DNA from: Streptomyces qaidamensis | Lineage (GTDB): Bacteria; Actinomycetota; Actinomycetes; Streptomycetales; Streptomycetaceae | Assembly (NCBI RefSeq): GCF_001611795.1 | Contig: NZ_CP015098.1 | Span: 3,162,001 to 3,226,000, forward strand | DNA: 64,000 nucleotides | Reading direction: 5' to 3' | Part shown: positions 26,001 to 35,050 of the stretch, piece by piece | Position numbering within the stretch: position 1 is the stretch's first letter | How the letters are laid out: each line of letters opens with the position of its first letter | Notes under the pieces: model-generated | The model's database searches: none | Told to the model about the DNA's origin: nothing | Seen by the model: only the letters and a program-made list of their open reading frames with translations | Made by a program: the position numbers and the translations under genes

Positions 26001-26374
26001 ACCTCGCCGTGTACGACGCGTCGGGCACGCAGGTCGGCAGCTCCGCCGACGGCGACTCGGAGGAGTCGGTCTCCCTCCCCTCCCCGGCCGCCGGGAAGTA
26101 CTCGATCGAGGTCGTCGGCTACTCGGTGCCGGCCGGCACCACGGAGTACGACTACCAGGACGTGTTCTTCTCCCCCTCCCTCGGCAGCGTCAGCGTCGAC
26201 GGGTCGGCGCCGGTGAAGCTCGGCACGGGCGACTCCGCGACGGTCTCGGGCAGCGTCACCGCCGCGGCGGCCGCTCCCGAGGGGCGTGAGTTCTTCGGCC
26301 AGGTCCAGCTGGTCAACGCGCGCGGCACGGTCGCGGGCCTGGGCAGCGTGAAGATCGAGAAGGTCCTGCCGTAG
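23063..26374 (+). CDS. Large secreted subtilisin-family (S8) serine protease
   Basis: A 1103-residue extracellular protease. A Sec-type signal with RRVARIAVAAGLVAALSAAG is followed by a propeptide. The catalytic triad is Asp211 (GILDSGVDLGHP), His391 (SEHGTHVAGI) and Ser587 (GTSMASPQAAG). About 180 residues separate Asp and His, far more than in subtilisin. This insert contains acidic, calcium-site-like stretches (DANRDGDTTDVWG, VDLNNNNDFGDDAP) and recalls tripeptidyl-peptidase II-like enzymes. C-terminal beta-sandwich (PPC-like) domains follow. ATG at 23063 is preferred for ribosome-site spacing; ATG at 23057 is the alternative. Confidence 0.93.
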   Translation: MTPPTPRDQISGPRRVARIAVAAGLVAALSAAGPIPMAFSADGPGADAPAEPSVKSAHAKLGSDDADLLAEAKADGDKTVTMMIATAPGKTEQVAGQLDAVKGGSVGRADDKLGYVRATVPTAKADSAIAAAAKLSSVHGIDLREEIPLDDPTPSADTAKGAKAAKGTYPAPGKKTPAENPYNPSFETGAVDFVEDHPKADGRGVTIGILDSGVDLGHPALQKTTTGERKIVDWVTATDPIIDNDNTWRPMVSAVSGPAFTYQGQSYKAPAGSYAVSLFKESYTTGGDAAGDANRDGDTTDVWGVLYDAAAGTVRVDLNNNNDFGDDAPMKPYKDGHQVGYFGTDNPATDVAERQPFVVEIRKDVPMDPLGGTWVDKKSDFVNIGVIESEHGTHVAGITAANGLFGGKMDGAAPGAKLVSSRACTWSGGCTNVALTEGMIDLVTKRGVDIVNMSIGGLPALNDGNNARAELYTRLIDTYGVQLVISAGNSGPGANTIGDPALAEKVISVGASVSKETWAANYGSVVKKKYAMMPFSSRGPREDGGFTPTLVAPGAAINTIQTWMPGQPVAEAGYTLPAGYGMLQGTSMASPQAAGASALLISAAKQKKIDLTPATLRTALTSTADHIKGVQAYEEGAGLMNIEDAWDAIRDDATSHSYTVKAPVDTAIDQFLKTPGYGTGLYDREGGLKAGQKKTYEITLTRTSGADKAIRHELHFENNAGGTFRIVGSDEVKLPLNQPVTVKVQAAPKSAGIKSAILEVDDPKTEGIDRQVLSTVVVSTPLKFTTSAKDSVQRNSSHHYFVTVPEGAKTLEVAMSGLKDKSQTRFISIHPYGVPSDPTSTINCYPNYSNPANTCRPDLRSYANPQPGVWEIEVESRRTSPLLDNPYKLDVAVLGAAFDPETVTVPEAKVGTPATASWKVTNGFAALDGKLVGGPLGSANVTRPSIKQGETQTTTVEVPAGAKSLDVAIGGVSDNAADLDLAVYDASGTQVGSSADGDSEESVSLPSPAAGKYSIEVVGYSVPAGTTEYDYQDVFFSPSLGSVSVDGSAPVKLGTGDSATVSGSVTAAAAAPEGREFFGQVQLVNARGTVAGLGSVKIEKVLP

Positions 26375-26389
26375 CGGTATCGCGGCACT

Positions 26390-26421
26390 GGGGGCGGGCG
26401 TCCGTTGGGGCGCCCGCCCCC
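26390..26421 (+). terminator. Terminator after the S8 protease gene
   Basis: GGGGGCGGGCG (26390-26400) pairs perfectly with 26411-26421 around a ten-base loop. It lies between two convergent genes. Confidence 0.75.
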
Positions 26422-26443
26422 TGCCGTTCCCCAGGGCACGTTC

Positions 26444-27202
26444 CTACGGGCACGGGAGCGTGCGCGAGGCGGGCAGCGCTTCGGTGATCCACGCCCGGTC
26501 GCGGGCGATCTCCTTCTCCCCCGTGGTCCACATGTCCGGGTGGGCCTGCTCTCCGGAGACGCCGACGAGCATGTGGTCACCGGCTCGGAGCGCGGGCTCG
26601 GCGCCGGTCTCCAGGGGGAAGGTGATCCGCTTCCGGCCCTTGTCGGGCTTGTAGTAGCGCGTCACGTCCAGGGTGATCCGGTCCTGGCCGGTACCGGGAA
26701 CGGTCTCGACCCCGGTGACGATGCCCTCGACGACGATCCGGGCACAGGCGAGATACCCGGCATCACTGAGCTTGGCGTCCTCGTCGGCGTGCTCCCGGCC
26801 GGCGGAACCGTCGGCGGCGGACGACGCGCCCTGGTCGCCCCCGGCGTCCATGCCGCCGCTCTGGACGACGAGCCAGCCCATACCGATCACCAGACCGGCA
26901 CCGACGGCCGCGACGAGGCCCTTCAGGGCCAGGTCCCAGGGCTTGCGCCGGTCGCGGCGCGCGGACAGCGACGTCACGGAGGCGCCGCCACCGGTCCGGA
27001 GTCGGGGAGCCCCCGGGGGTTCGGCGAGCGTCTGCCCGATGAGGTCCAGCTGTTCGCGCAGCAGCGCCACGTCGGCGGTCGCGGAGCGGTACTCCGTCAT
27101 GAAGGCGTCGTCCGCGAGGGCGTCGTCCGGTGGCGCATCGCCGGTGATCACCGCCATCAGCGCCGCCTCGTCGCGCCCGTCCTTGTCATGGCCGGCGGTC
27201 AC
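26444..27202 (-). CDS. Putative membrane-bound anti-sigma factor
   Basis: A 252-residue protein with a cytoplasmic N-terminal part, one membrane helix at about residues 93-113 (LKGLVAAVGAGLVIGMGWLV) and an extracytoplasmic domain. It begins at a GTG one base after the stop of the ECF sigma gene. Sigma partner plus single-pass topology is the classic anti-sigma arrangement, which is the basis of the call. It lacks the HxxxCxxC zinc motif, so it would not be a redox-type ZAS protein. The outer domain (ITLDVTRYYKPDKGRKRITF) is not recognised and could sense an envelope signal. Confidence 0.75.
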   Translation of the reverse strand: MTAGHDKDGRDEAALMAVITGDAPPDDALADDAFMTEYRSATADVALLREQLDLIGQTLAEPPGAPRLRTGGGASVTSLSARRDRRKPWDLALKGLVAAVGAGLVIGMGWLVVQSGGMDAGGDQGASSAADGSAGREHADEDAKLSDAGYLACARIVVEGIVTGVETVPGTGQDRITLDVTRYYKPDKGRKRITFPLETGAEPALRAGDHMLVGVSGEQAHPDMWTTGEKEIARDRAWITEALPASRTLPCP

Positions 27203-27203
27203 G

Positions 27204-27827
27204 TCACACCACCTCGTCCTCGTGCAGGCGGGCTCGCAGGGCCCGTACCGCCGTGTGCAGCCGGCTCTTGACCGTGCCCTCCGGGACGCCCAGCTGCTCG
27301 GCGATGGACCGGACCGGCAGGTCGGCGTAGAAGCGCAGGACGACGACCTGCCGCTGGGCGTCGGGCAGCTCGTCCAGGCCCTGGGCGACCGCGACGGACA
27401 GCACGCTGCTGTCCTCGCCGGAGGGATGCTCCGCCGGCTGGCGCAGGGCGGCCAGCCGCTCCCCGAGCCGCTCCTGGCGGCGCTTGGCCCGGTGCCAGTC
27501 CATGGCCAGGTTGGAGGCGACGACCGCCGCCCACGCCGAGACGTCCCGCGGCGCCTCCCGGCCGCTCGCGGCCCGCTCCAGCAGCCGCAGGCGGACCTGC
27601 TGCACCCCGTCCGGCAGGTCCGCCTGCGGCACCCCGCCGAGCGCGAGCACGGCCCGCACCCGGCGCTCCTGCGCCGCGTCCAGCGGATCGGCCGCGGTCG
27701 GCGGACCGGCCTCGCTCGACGTACTCGGCGTATCGGCCCCGCTCGGCGGCTCAGCCGCGTCCCGCGGATCGTCGCCGGTCCCGGCGTGCGCCTCCCGGCC
27801 GCGCCGGGCCCTTCCGCGCAGCAGCAC
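27204..27827 (-). CDS. ECF (extracytoplasmic function) RNA polymerase sigma factor
   Basis: A 207-residue group 4 sigma factor. Region 2 includes SAWAAVVASNLAMDWHRAKRR, and region 4 has the helix-turn-helix RSIAEQLGVPEGTVKSRLHT preceded by LPDAQRQVVVLRFYADL. The GTG at 27827 was chosen for the purine-rich GAGGGGGG just upstream. The N-terminal 60 residues are low-complexity and acidic. Its stop is one base before the anti-sigma start, so the pair is co-translated. It is divergent from asd. A GAACG-N16-CGTCGTA promoter in front suggests autoregulation. Confidence 0.92.
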   Translation of the reverse strand: MLLRGRARRGREAHAGTGDDPRDAAEPPSGADTPSTSSEAGPPTAADPLDAAQERRVRAVLALGGVPQADLPDGVQQVRLRLLERAASGREAPRDVSAWAAVVASNLAMDWHRAKRRQERLGERLAALRQPAEHPSGEDSSVLSVAVAQGLDELPDAQRQVVVLRFYADLPVRSIAEQLGVPEGTVKSRLHTAVRALRARLHEDEVV

Positions 27828-27854
27828 AAGCCACCCCCCTCGCCTTGTTTCCCC

Positions 27855-27882
27855 TACGACGCCGGGACGGCCCGGAACGTTC
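27855..27882 (-). promoter_or_regulatory. Candidate ECF-type promoter for the sigma/anti-sigma operon
   Basis: On the minus strand GAACG (27882-27878) is separated by 16 bases from CGTCGTA (27861-27855), close to the GAAC-N16/17-CGTC pattern of ECF promoters. It ends 27 bases before the sigma start codon. The -35 part is also an 8-bp palindrome (GAACGTTC). The rest of the 346-bp gap to asd (27828-28173) shows no other clear element. Confidence 0.5.
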
Positions 27883-28149
27883 GGCCGTCTGCCCGGCACG
27901 TTCCGGCGACCTCCGCCGAGGCGTACATCACACTTCCGTGTGTCCGGGTCCGGCATGGGCAGGCGAGCTTGCGGCGCACGACCCCTGCCGGACGAATTCC
28001 TCCAGCTCAGCGGGGTCGACACCGCAGGTCCGCAACCATGGGGCGGGACACGCCGTCCCACTCTCCGGGCAGTACGGGGAAAGAAGTGGACAGGCGGGCC
28101 GTGGTCGGCCGCATGATGGAAAAGCCTCGGCCAAGCAACGAGTACGTGA

Positions 28150-29684
<1,535 letters not shown>

Positions 29685-29924
29685 GGTCACCAGACTTACT
29701 CGCGCGATCCGCTCTCACCAGCGGAATGCGGACGTCGCGCTCCCGCGCTCAGCACGGCCGGCGGGCAGGCCGGGCACCGCTCCCCGGGAGCGCTGGACAC
29801 CGGTGCACCGTCGCCCTCGAAGGTCCCCGCCGAGGGGTATCCCTAGGAGACGCCCGGGTCGTCGCCTGACGCCGATCCGCCGTGGAAAGATGGCGCAACC
29901 CACCCATAACGAGGAGATGACCGC

Positions 29925-32504
29925 GTGCCTGGCACAAACCTGACCCGCGAAGAGGCGCAGCAGCGGGCGCAGCTGCTCGCCGTTGAGTCGTACGGGATCG
30001 AGCTTGATCTCTCCGGCGCGCAGGAGGGCGGCACCTACCGGTCCGTGACCACGGTGCGCTTCGACGTGACGGCCGAGAACGGCGCGGAGTCGTTCATCGA
30101 CCTGGTGGCGCCGGCCGTGCACGAGGTGACCCTGAACGGGGACTCCCTCGACCCGGCCGAGGTCTTCGCGGACTCGCGGATCGCCCTGCCCGGTCTGCTC
30201 CAGGGCCGCAACATCCTCCGGGTCGTCGCCGACTGCGCCTACACCAACACGGGTGAGGGCCTGCACCGGTTCGTCGACCCGGTCGACGAACAGGCGTACC
30301 TCTACACCCAGTTCGAGGTGCCGGACGCCCGCCGGGTGTTCGCGAGCTTCGAGCAGCCGGACCTCAAGGCGACCTTCCAGTTCACCGTGCGGGCGCCCGA
30401 GGGCTGGACGGTCATCTCCAACTCGCCGACGCCCGAACCGCAGGACAACGTCTGGGAGTTCGAGCCGACGCCGCGCATCTCGACGTACATCACGGCGCTG
30501 ATCGTCGGCCCGTACCACTCGGTGCACAGCGTGTACGAGAAGGACGGCCAGTCCGTCCCGCTCGGCATCTACTGCCGTCCCTCGCTCGCCGAGTACCTCG
30601 ACTCGGACGCGATCTTCGAGGTGACCCGGCAGGGCTTCGAGTGGTTCCAGGAGAAGTTCGACTACGCGTACCCGTTCAAGAAGTACGACCAGCTGTTCGT
30701 GCCGGAGTTCAACGCGGGCGCGATGGAGAACGCGGGCGCGGTGACCATTCGCGACCAGTACGTGTTCCGCTCGAAGGTGACGGACGCGGCGTACGAGACG
30801 CGGGCGGAGACCATCCTGCACGAGCTGGCCCACATGTGGTTCGGCGACCTCGTGACGATGGAGTGGTGGAACGACCTGTGGCTGAACGAGTCGTTCGCCA
30901 CGTACACCTCGATCGCCTGCCAGGCGGCGCACCCGGAGTCGCGCTGGCCGCACTCCTGGACCACGTTCGCCAACTCCATGAAGACGTGGGCGTACCGGCA
31001 GGACCAGCTGCCGTCGACGCACCCGATCATGGCCGAGATCAACGACCTGGACGACGTGCTCGTCAACTTCGACGGCATCACGTACGCGAAGGGGGCTTCC
31101 GTACTGAAGCAGCTCGTCGCGTACGTCGGCGAGGACGAGTTCTTCAGTGGCGTACAGGCGTACTTCAAGGCGCACGCGTTCGGCAACACGCGTCTGTCCG
31201 ATCTGCTGGGCGCCCTGGAGACGACGTCCGGCCGTGATCTGAAGGCCTGGTCGAAGGCGTGGCTGGAGACGGCGGGCATCAACGTCCTGCGTCCCGAGAT
31301 CGAGACGGACGGGAACGGCGTCGTCACCTCCTTCTCGATCCGCCAGGAGGCCCCGGCCCTGCCCGCGGGCGCCATGGGCGAGCCGACGCTGCGCCCGCAC
31401 CGGATCGCCGTCGGCCTGTACGAGCTGGACGACGACAGTGGCAAGCTGGTCCGCGACGAGCGCATCGAGCTGGACGTGGACGGTGAGCTGACCGCCGTAC
31501 CGCAGCTGGTGGGCAGGCGCCGCCCGGCCGTGATCCTGCTCAACGACGACGACCTGTCGTACGCGAAGGTCCGCCTGGACGAGCAGTCCCTGGCCTTCGT
31601 CACGGAGCACCTGGGCGACTTCGAGTCGTCCCTGCCGCGCGCCCTGTGCTGGGCGTCGGCCTGGGACATGACGCGTGACGCGCAGCTCGCGGCCCGCGAC
31701 TACCTGTCCCTGGTGCTGTCCGGCATCGGCAAGGAGTCGGACATCGGCGTGGTGCAGTCGCTCCAGCGCCAGGTGAAGCTGGCGATCGACCTGTACGCCG
31801 ACCCGGCCGCCCGCGAGGCGCTGCTGGCCCGCTGGACCGACGCGACGCTGGCGCACCTGCGGGCGGCGGCACCGGGCAGCGACCACCAGCTGGCGTGGGC
31901 GCGCGCGTTCGCGGCGACGGCCCGCACGCCCGAGCAGCTGGACGTGCTGGACGCGCTGCTGGACGGCTCGCAGACCATCGAGGGCCTGGTCGTCGACACG
32001 GAGCTGCGGTGGGCGTTCGTGCAGCGGCTCGCGGCGGTCGGCCGGTTCGACGAGGCGGAGATCGCGGGCGAGTACGACCGTGACCGCACGGCCGCCGGTG
32101 AGCGGCACGCGGCCACGGCCCGGGCGGCCCGTCCCACCGAGGAGGCCAAGGCGGAGGCGTGGGCGTCGGTCGTGGACTCCGACAAGCTGCCGAACGCCGT
32201 GCAGGAGGCGGTCATCGGGGGCTTCGTCCAGACCGACCAGCGCGAGGTGCTCGCCCCGTACGCGGACCGGTACTTCGAGGTCGTCAAGGACATCTGGGAG
32301 TCCCGCTCCCACGAGATGGCCCAGCAGATCGCCGTCGGCCTCTACCCGGCTGTCCAGGTCTCCCAGGAGACCCTGGACAAGACGGACGCCTGGCTGGCCT
32401 CGGCCGAGCCGAACGCGGCCCTGCGCCGGCTGGTCTCGGAGTCCCGCGCGGGCGTCGAGCGTGCCCTGCGGGCGCAGCGGGCGGACGCGGCGGCGGGGGA
32501 GTAA
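29925..32504 (+). CDS. pepN: Aminopeptidase N (M1 zinc metallopeptidase), copy 2
   Basis: An 859-residue cytoplasmic M1 aminopeptidase. GAMEN lies at residues 265-269 and the zinc site at His299-Glu300-x2-His303 with Glu322 (HELAHMWFGDLVTMEWW). It starts at a GTG after GAGGAG, giving PGTNLTREEAQQRAQ, parallel to copy 1. All catalytic motifs are intact in both copies, so neither is decayed. Copy 2 has the more typical NAGAMENAGAVT active-site loop, while copy 1 has NLGAMENPGLVT. A different substrate range or different regulation is plausible but not shown. Confidence 0.95.
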   Translation: MPGTNLTREEAQQRAQLLAVESYGIELDLSGAQEGGTYRSVTTVRFDVTAENGAESFIDLVAPAVHEVTLNGDSLDPAEVFADSRIALPGLLQGRNILRVVADCAYTNTGEGLHRFVDPVDEQAYLYTQFEVPDARRVFASFEQPDLKATFQFTVRAPEGWTVISNSPTPEPQDNVWEFEPTPRISTYITALIVGPYHSVHSVYEKDGQSVPLGIYCRPSLAEYLDSDAIFEVTRQGFEWFQEKFDYAYPFKKYDQLFVPEFNAGAMENAGAVTIRDQYVFRSKVTDAAYETRAETILHELAHMWFGDLVTMEWWNDLWLNESFATYTSIACQAAHPESRWPHSWTTFANSMKTWAYRQDQLPSTHPIMAEINDLDDVLVNFDGITYAKGASVLKQLVAYVGEDEFFSGVQAYFKAHAFGNTRLSDLLGALETTSGRDLKAWSKAWLETAGINVLRPEIETDGNGVVTSFSIRQEAPALPAGAMGEPTLRPHRIAVGLYELDDDSGKLVRDERIELDVDGELTAVPQLVGRRRPAVILLNDDDLSYAKVRLDEQSLAFVTEHLGDFESSLPRALCWASAWDMTRDAQLAARDYLSLVLSGIGKESDIGVVQSLQRQVKLAIDLYADPAAREALLARWTDATLAHLRAAAPGSDHQLAWARAFAATARTPEQLDVLDALLDGSQTIEGLVVDTELRWAFVQRLAAVGRFDEAEIAGEYDRDRTAAGERHAATARAARPTEEAKAEAWASVVDSDKLPNAVQEAVIGGFVQTDQREVLAPYADRYFEVVKDIWESRSHEMAQQIAVGLYPAVQVSQETLDKTDAWLASAEPNAALRRLVSESRAGVERALRAQRADAAAGE

Positions 32505-32524
32505 CCGGCCACGTACAAGCGGTT

Positions 32525-32552
32525 GGGGCGCCCGGCTCGTGCCGGGCGCCCC
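32525..32552 (+). terminator. Terminator after pepN copy 2
   Basis: GGGGCGCCCGGC (32525-32536) pairs perfectly with 32541-32552 around a TCGT loop; TT follows. Confidence 0.8.
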
Positions 32553-32707
32553 TTCGTCTGCCCTGGCCCCGCCCGACAACGGGTTCGGCCGGCCCCAGCC
32601 TCCCGGCCTACTGGTGGGCGGCCGAGCCGACCGGCACCGCCGCAGCGTTCCTCCCGGCTGGGCCGGGGATGCGCGAGCGCCGGGGTGAGGTCGGCCGGGG
32701 ACCACCG

Positions 32708-33170
32708 CCGCCGCAACGCCCCGCACATCCACCCCAGCACCACGGACGCCCCTCCCCGCCGGGCCAGGCGTTCACGAAGGCCGGGCGCCGCCGACCCGAG
32801 AGCCGCTGCGACCCAAGACCCACCCCCACCGCCGCAACGCCCCGCCCCCCGCATCCACCCCAGCACCACGGACGCCCCTCCCCGCCGGGCCAGGCATTCA
32901 CGAAGGCCGGGCGCCGCCGACCCGAGAGCCGCTGCGACCCAAGACCCACCCCCACCGCCGCAACGCCCCGCCCCGCACATCCACCCCAGCACCACGGACG
33001 CCCCCCCCCGCCGGGCCAGGCATTCACGAAGGCCGGGCGCCGCCCACCCGAGAGCCGCTGCGACCCAAGACCCACCCTCACCGCCGCAACGCCCCGCCCC
33101 GCACATCCACCCCAGCACCACGGACGCCCCTCCCCGCCGGGCCAGGCGTTCGCGACGGCCGGGTGACGAA
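32708..33170. repeat. Four tandem copies of a ~126-bp direct repeat
   Basis: The anchor CAACGCCCCG recurs at 32714, 32835, 32961 and 33087, giving periods of 121, 126 and 126 bp. Copies differ by scattered substitutions (e.g. GGCGTTCACG/GGCATTCACG) and small indels in C-runs. The last copy is incomplete and diverges at about 33155. It overlaps the 3' end of the EamA gene, supplying its last ~27 codons and stop. The 126-bp period is a multiple of three, so minus-strand frames stay open through the array, but that product is low-complexity and probably not real. No known function; looks like a minisatellite. Confidence 0.95.
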
Positions 33171-34013
33171 TTGCCCCGCCACCGTCGCCCCGAACGCCAG
33201 CCCCATGCCGACCAGTTGCACCGGTGTCAGCGCCTGCCCGAGCGCCGCCCAGCCGACGACGGCCGCGGTCAGCGGGGAGAGCGGGCCGAGGAAGGTGACC
33301 TGCGTGGCGGTCATGCGGCCGATGCCGCTGAACCACAGCCAGTAGGCGAGAGCCGTGTTCGCGACGGCGAGGTAGAGGTAGCCGCCGACCGCCGGGCCGT
33401 CCAGCGCCGGTGGCGCTCCTTCCACCAGGAAGGCGAGTGGCGTGATCAGCAGGCCTCCCGCGGTCAGCTGCCAGCCGGTGAGGGCCAGCGGCCCGACGCC
33501 CTCGGGGCGGCCCCAGCGCTGGGTGAGCACGGTGCCGGTCGACATCGACGCCGTGGAGGCGACGGCCGCCAGCAGACCGAGCGTGTCCAGCGACCCGGCC
33601 GCCTTCAGCACGACGAGGCTGACGCCGAACGCGGCCACGGCCCCGGTCAGCAGCGTGCGCGCCGACGGCCGCTGCCCGAGCAGCAGGACCGAGAGGCCGG
33701 CCACGAACAGCGGCCCGGCCGAGCCGACGACCGCCGCCAGTCCGCCGGGCAGCCGGTACGCGGAGAGGAACAGCAGCGGGAAGAAGGCGCCGATGTTCAG
33801 CGCGCCGAGCACCGCCGCCTTCCACCACCAGGCGCCGCGCGGCAGCACCCGGGCGAGGGCCAGCAGCAGCAGACCCGCGGGCAGGGCGCGCACCAGGGCG
33901 GTGAACAGGGGGCGGTCGGGCGGGAGGAACTGGGTGGTGACCGCGTAGGTCGTGCCCCAGGAGACGGGGGCGAGGGCGGTGAGGGTGATGAGGGCCGGTC
34001 GGGAGATGGCCAT
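33078..34013 (-). CDS. EamA/DMT-family transporter
   Basis: A 311-residue membrane protein with about ten helices in two EamA repeats (e.g. ISRPALITLTALAPVSWGTT, and LGPLSPLTAAVVGWAALGQ). The family exports amino acids, drugs or metabolites. The ATG at 34013 has an AAGGG eight bases upstream. After the last helix a 27-residue basic, Gly/Arg-rich tail is encoded by the proximal copy of the tandem repeat, so the original C-terminus has probably been replaced or extended. It is divergent from a MarR regulator that likely represses it. Confidence 0.9.
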   Translation of the reverse strand: MAISRPALITLTALAPVSWGTTYAVTTQFLPPDRPLFTALVRALPAGLLLLALARVLPRGAWWWKAAVLGALNIGAFFPLLFLSAYRLPGGLAAVVGSAGPLFVAGLSVLLLGQRPSARTLLTGAVAAFGVSLVVLKAAGSLDTLGLLAAVASTASMSTGTVLTQRWGRPEGVGPLALTGWQLTAGGLLITPLAFLVEGAPPALDGPAVGGYLYLAVANTALAYWLWFSGIGRMTATQVTFLGPLSPLTAAVVGWAALGQALTPVQLVGMGLAFGATVAGQFVTRPSRTPGPAGRGVRGAGVDVRGGALRR

Positions 34014-34040
34014 GGGAAGCACCCTTCGAAGTAGGTCGGC

Positions 34041-34085
34041 AGAAAGTAGCTTACCGCTAAGCAACTTTCAGTCAAGCTACTTTCT
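34041..34085. promoter_or_regulatory. MarR operator region with three GAAAGTWGCTT elements
   Basis: AGAAAGTAGCTT (34041-34052) is exactly complementary to 34074-34085. A third element, AAGCAACTTTC (34059-34069), is a near-direct repeat of 34074-34084. The first and third elements also form an imperfect palindrome around TTACCGCTAA. All lie between the divergent EamA and MarR genes, 28-72 bases from either start. Confidence 0.7.
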
Positions 34086-34119
34086 TGCGGGTCACCGAGA
34101 GGCAGCCGATACTCGGGGC

Positions 34120-34632
34120 ATGAGCGAACGCCCGGAGCAGCGCAAGGACCCCGTCGACGCGATCATCGGCCAGTGGGCGACGGTCCGGCCCGACCTCGAC
34201 ACCGCCGCCATGGAGGTCTTCGGCCGGATCAACCGGCTGTCGCACGCGATCGGCGAGCGGGTGGGCCAGGCCTATGCGACGTTCGGGATCTCCCGCGGGG
34301 AGTTCGACGTCCTGGCGACCCTGCGCCGCTCCGGCGAGCCCTTCACGCTCTCGCCCCGGCAGCTCTCCGCGACGCTGATGCTCACCACCGGCGGCATGAC
34401 GGGACGCCTGGACAAGCTGGAGCGGGCGGGCCTGCTGCGCCGCTCCCCCGACCCGCACGACCGGCGCGGGCTGCAGGTCACGCTCACCGACGAAGGCCTC
34501 GCACTGGTCGACGAGGCGGTCGGGGCGGGGCTGGCGGTGCAGACGGAGGCGCTGTCCGCCCTGGGCGCGGAGCGGGCCGGGCAGCTGGCCGGTCTGCTGC
34601 GGGACCTGCTGGCCGGGACGGACAGGGCCTGA
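34120..34632 (+). CDS. MarR-family transcriptional regulator
   Basis: A 170-residue winged-helix repressor. The DNA-binding part is LSPRQLSATLMLTTGGMTGR followed by the wing RRSPDPHDRRGLQVTLT; the DxRxxR-type wing signature is visible in DPHDRR. The ATG at 34120 starts MSERPEQRKD. It is divergent from the EamA transporter, with repeated operator-like elements between, so it probably represses both genes and responds to an exported compound. The ribosome site is weak. Confidence 0.92.
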   Translation: MSERPEQRKDPVDAIIGQWATVRPDLDTAAMEVFGRINRLSHAIGERVGQAYATFGISRGEFDVLATLRRSGEPFTLSPRQLSATLMLTTGGMTGRLDKLERAGLLRRSPDPHDRRGLQVTLTDEGLALVDEAVGAGLAVQTEALSALGAERAGQLAGLLRDLLAGTDRA

Positions 34633-34637
34633 CATGA

Positions 34638-34674
34638 CGAGGGCGCCGTCGCGGATGTCGCGACGGCGCCCTCG
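34638..34674. terminator. Bidirectional terminator, 16-bp perfect stem
   Basis: CGAGGGCGCCGTCGCG (34638-34653) pairs exactly with 34659-34674 around GATGT. It lies between the convergent MarR gene and the small membrane protein gene. Confidence 0.85.
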
Positions 34675-34688
34675 AAGAGGAACGCGGA

Positions 34689-34976
34689 TCAGGCCTTGAC
34701 TTCGCTCTTCGCCTCGGCCTTGGTGGCGATGTTGGAGCTGGTCGGGTCCTTCTTCTTGTGCGACTTGTCGCCGATCATCACCAGACCGTGGATGACCAGG
34801 TACAGCACGATCGGGGCCACGACGAAGAGGCCCAGCGTCTCGATGACGCTCAGGCCCGGGCCGGGGTCGTCACCGTCGTCGCGGGTGAGCGCGCTCGCGG
34901 GGGACGACATGAGCAGCATCATCAGCGTCGTACCGGCTGCCAGGGCGCCGGCGCGCAGGGCGTTCTTCTTGTCCAC
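34689..34976 (-). CDS. Small membrane protein, function unknown
   Basis: A 95-residue protein with a cleavable-looking or first membrane segment (LRAGALAAGTTLMMLLMSSP, then ASA), a short acidic stretch (TRDDGDDPGPG), a second helix (FVVAPIVLYLVIHGLVMIGD) and a Lys/Glu/Ala-rich cytoplasmic tail. The GTG at 34976 is the only plausible start before the hydrophobic segment. It lacks a good ribosome site. It lies 74 bp downstream of malQ on the same strand. I recall similar short proteins in other Streptomyces, without assigned function. Confidence 0.75.
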   Translation of the reverse strand: MDKKNALRAGALAAGTTLMMLLMSSPASALTRDDGDDPGPGLSVIETLGLFVVAPIVLYLVIHGLVMIGDKSHKKKDPTSSNIATKAEAKSEVKA

Positions 34977-35050
34977 GGTGTCAAAATATCCAACGCCGAC
35001 CGGGCCCGCGCGCCCGGGGTGCCGTAAGGGGTCCCGAAGAGGCCCACGCC

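Noticed and set aside
32342-33121. Minus-strand frame through the repeat array (Gly/Trp-rich repetitive product)
   Set aside because: It stays open only because the repeat period is a multiple of three; composition is low-complexity and there is no start signal.
32708-33170. Tandem repeat considered as a CRISPR array
   Set aside because: Units are ~126 bp and similar throughout, with no short repeat/unique spacer alternation, and no cas genes nearby.
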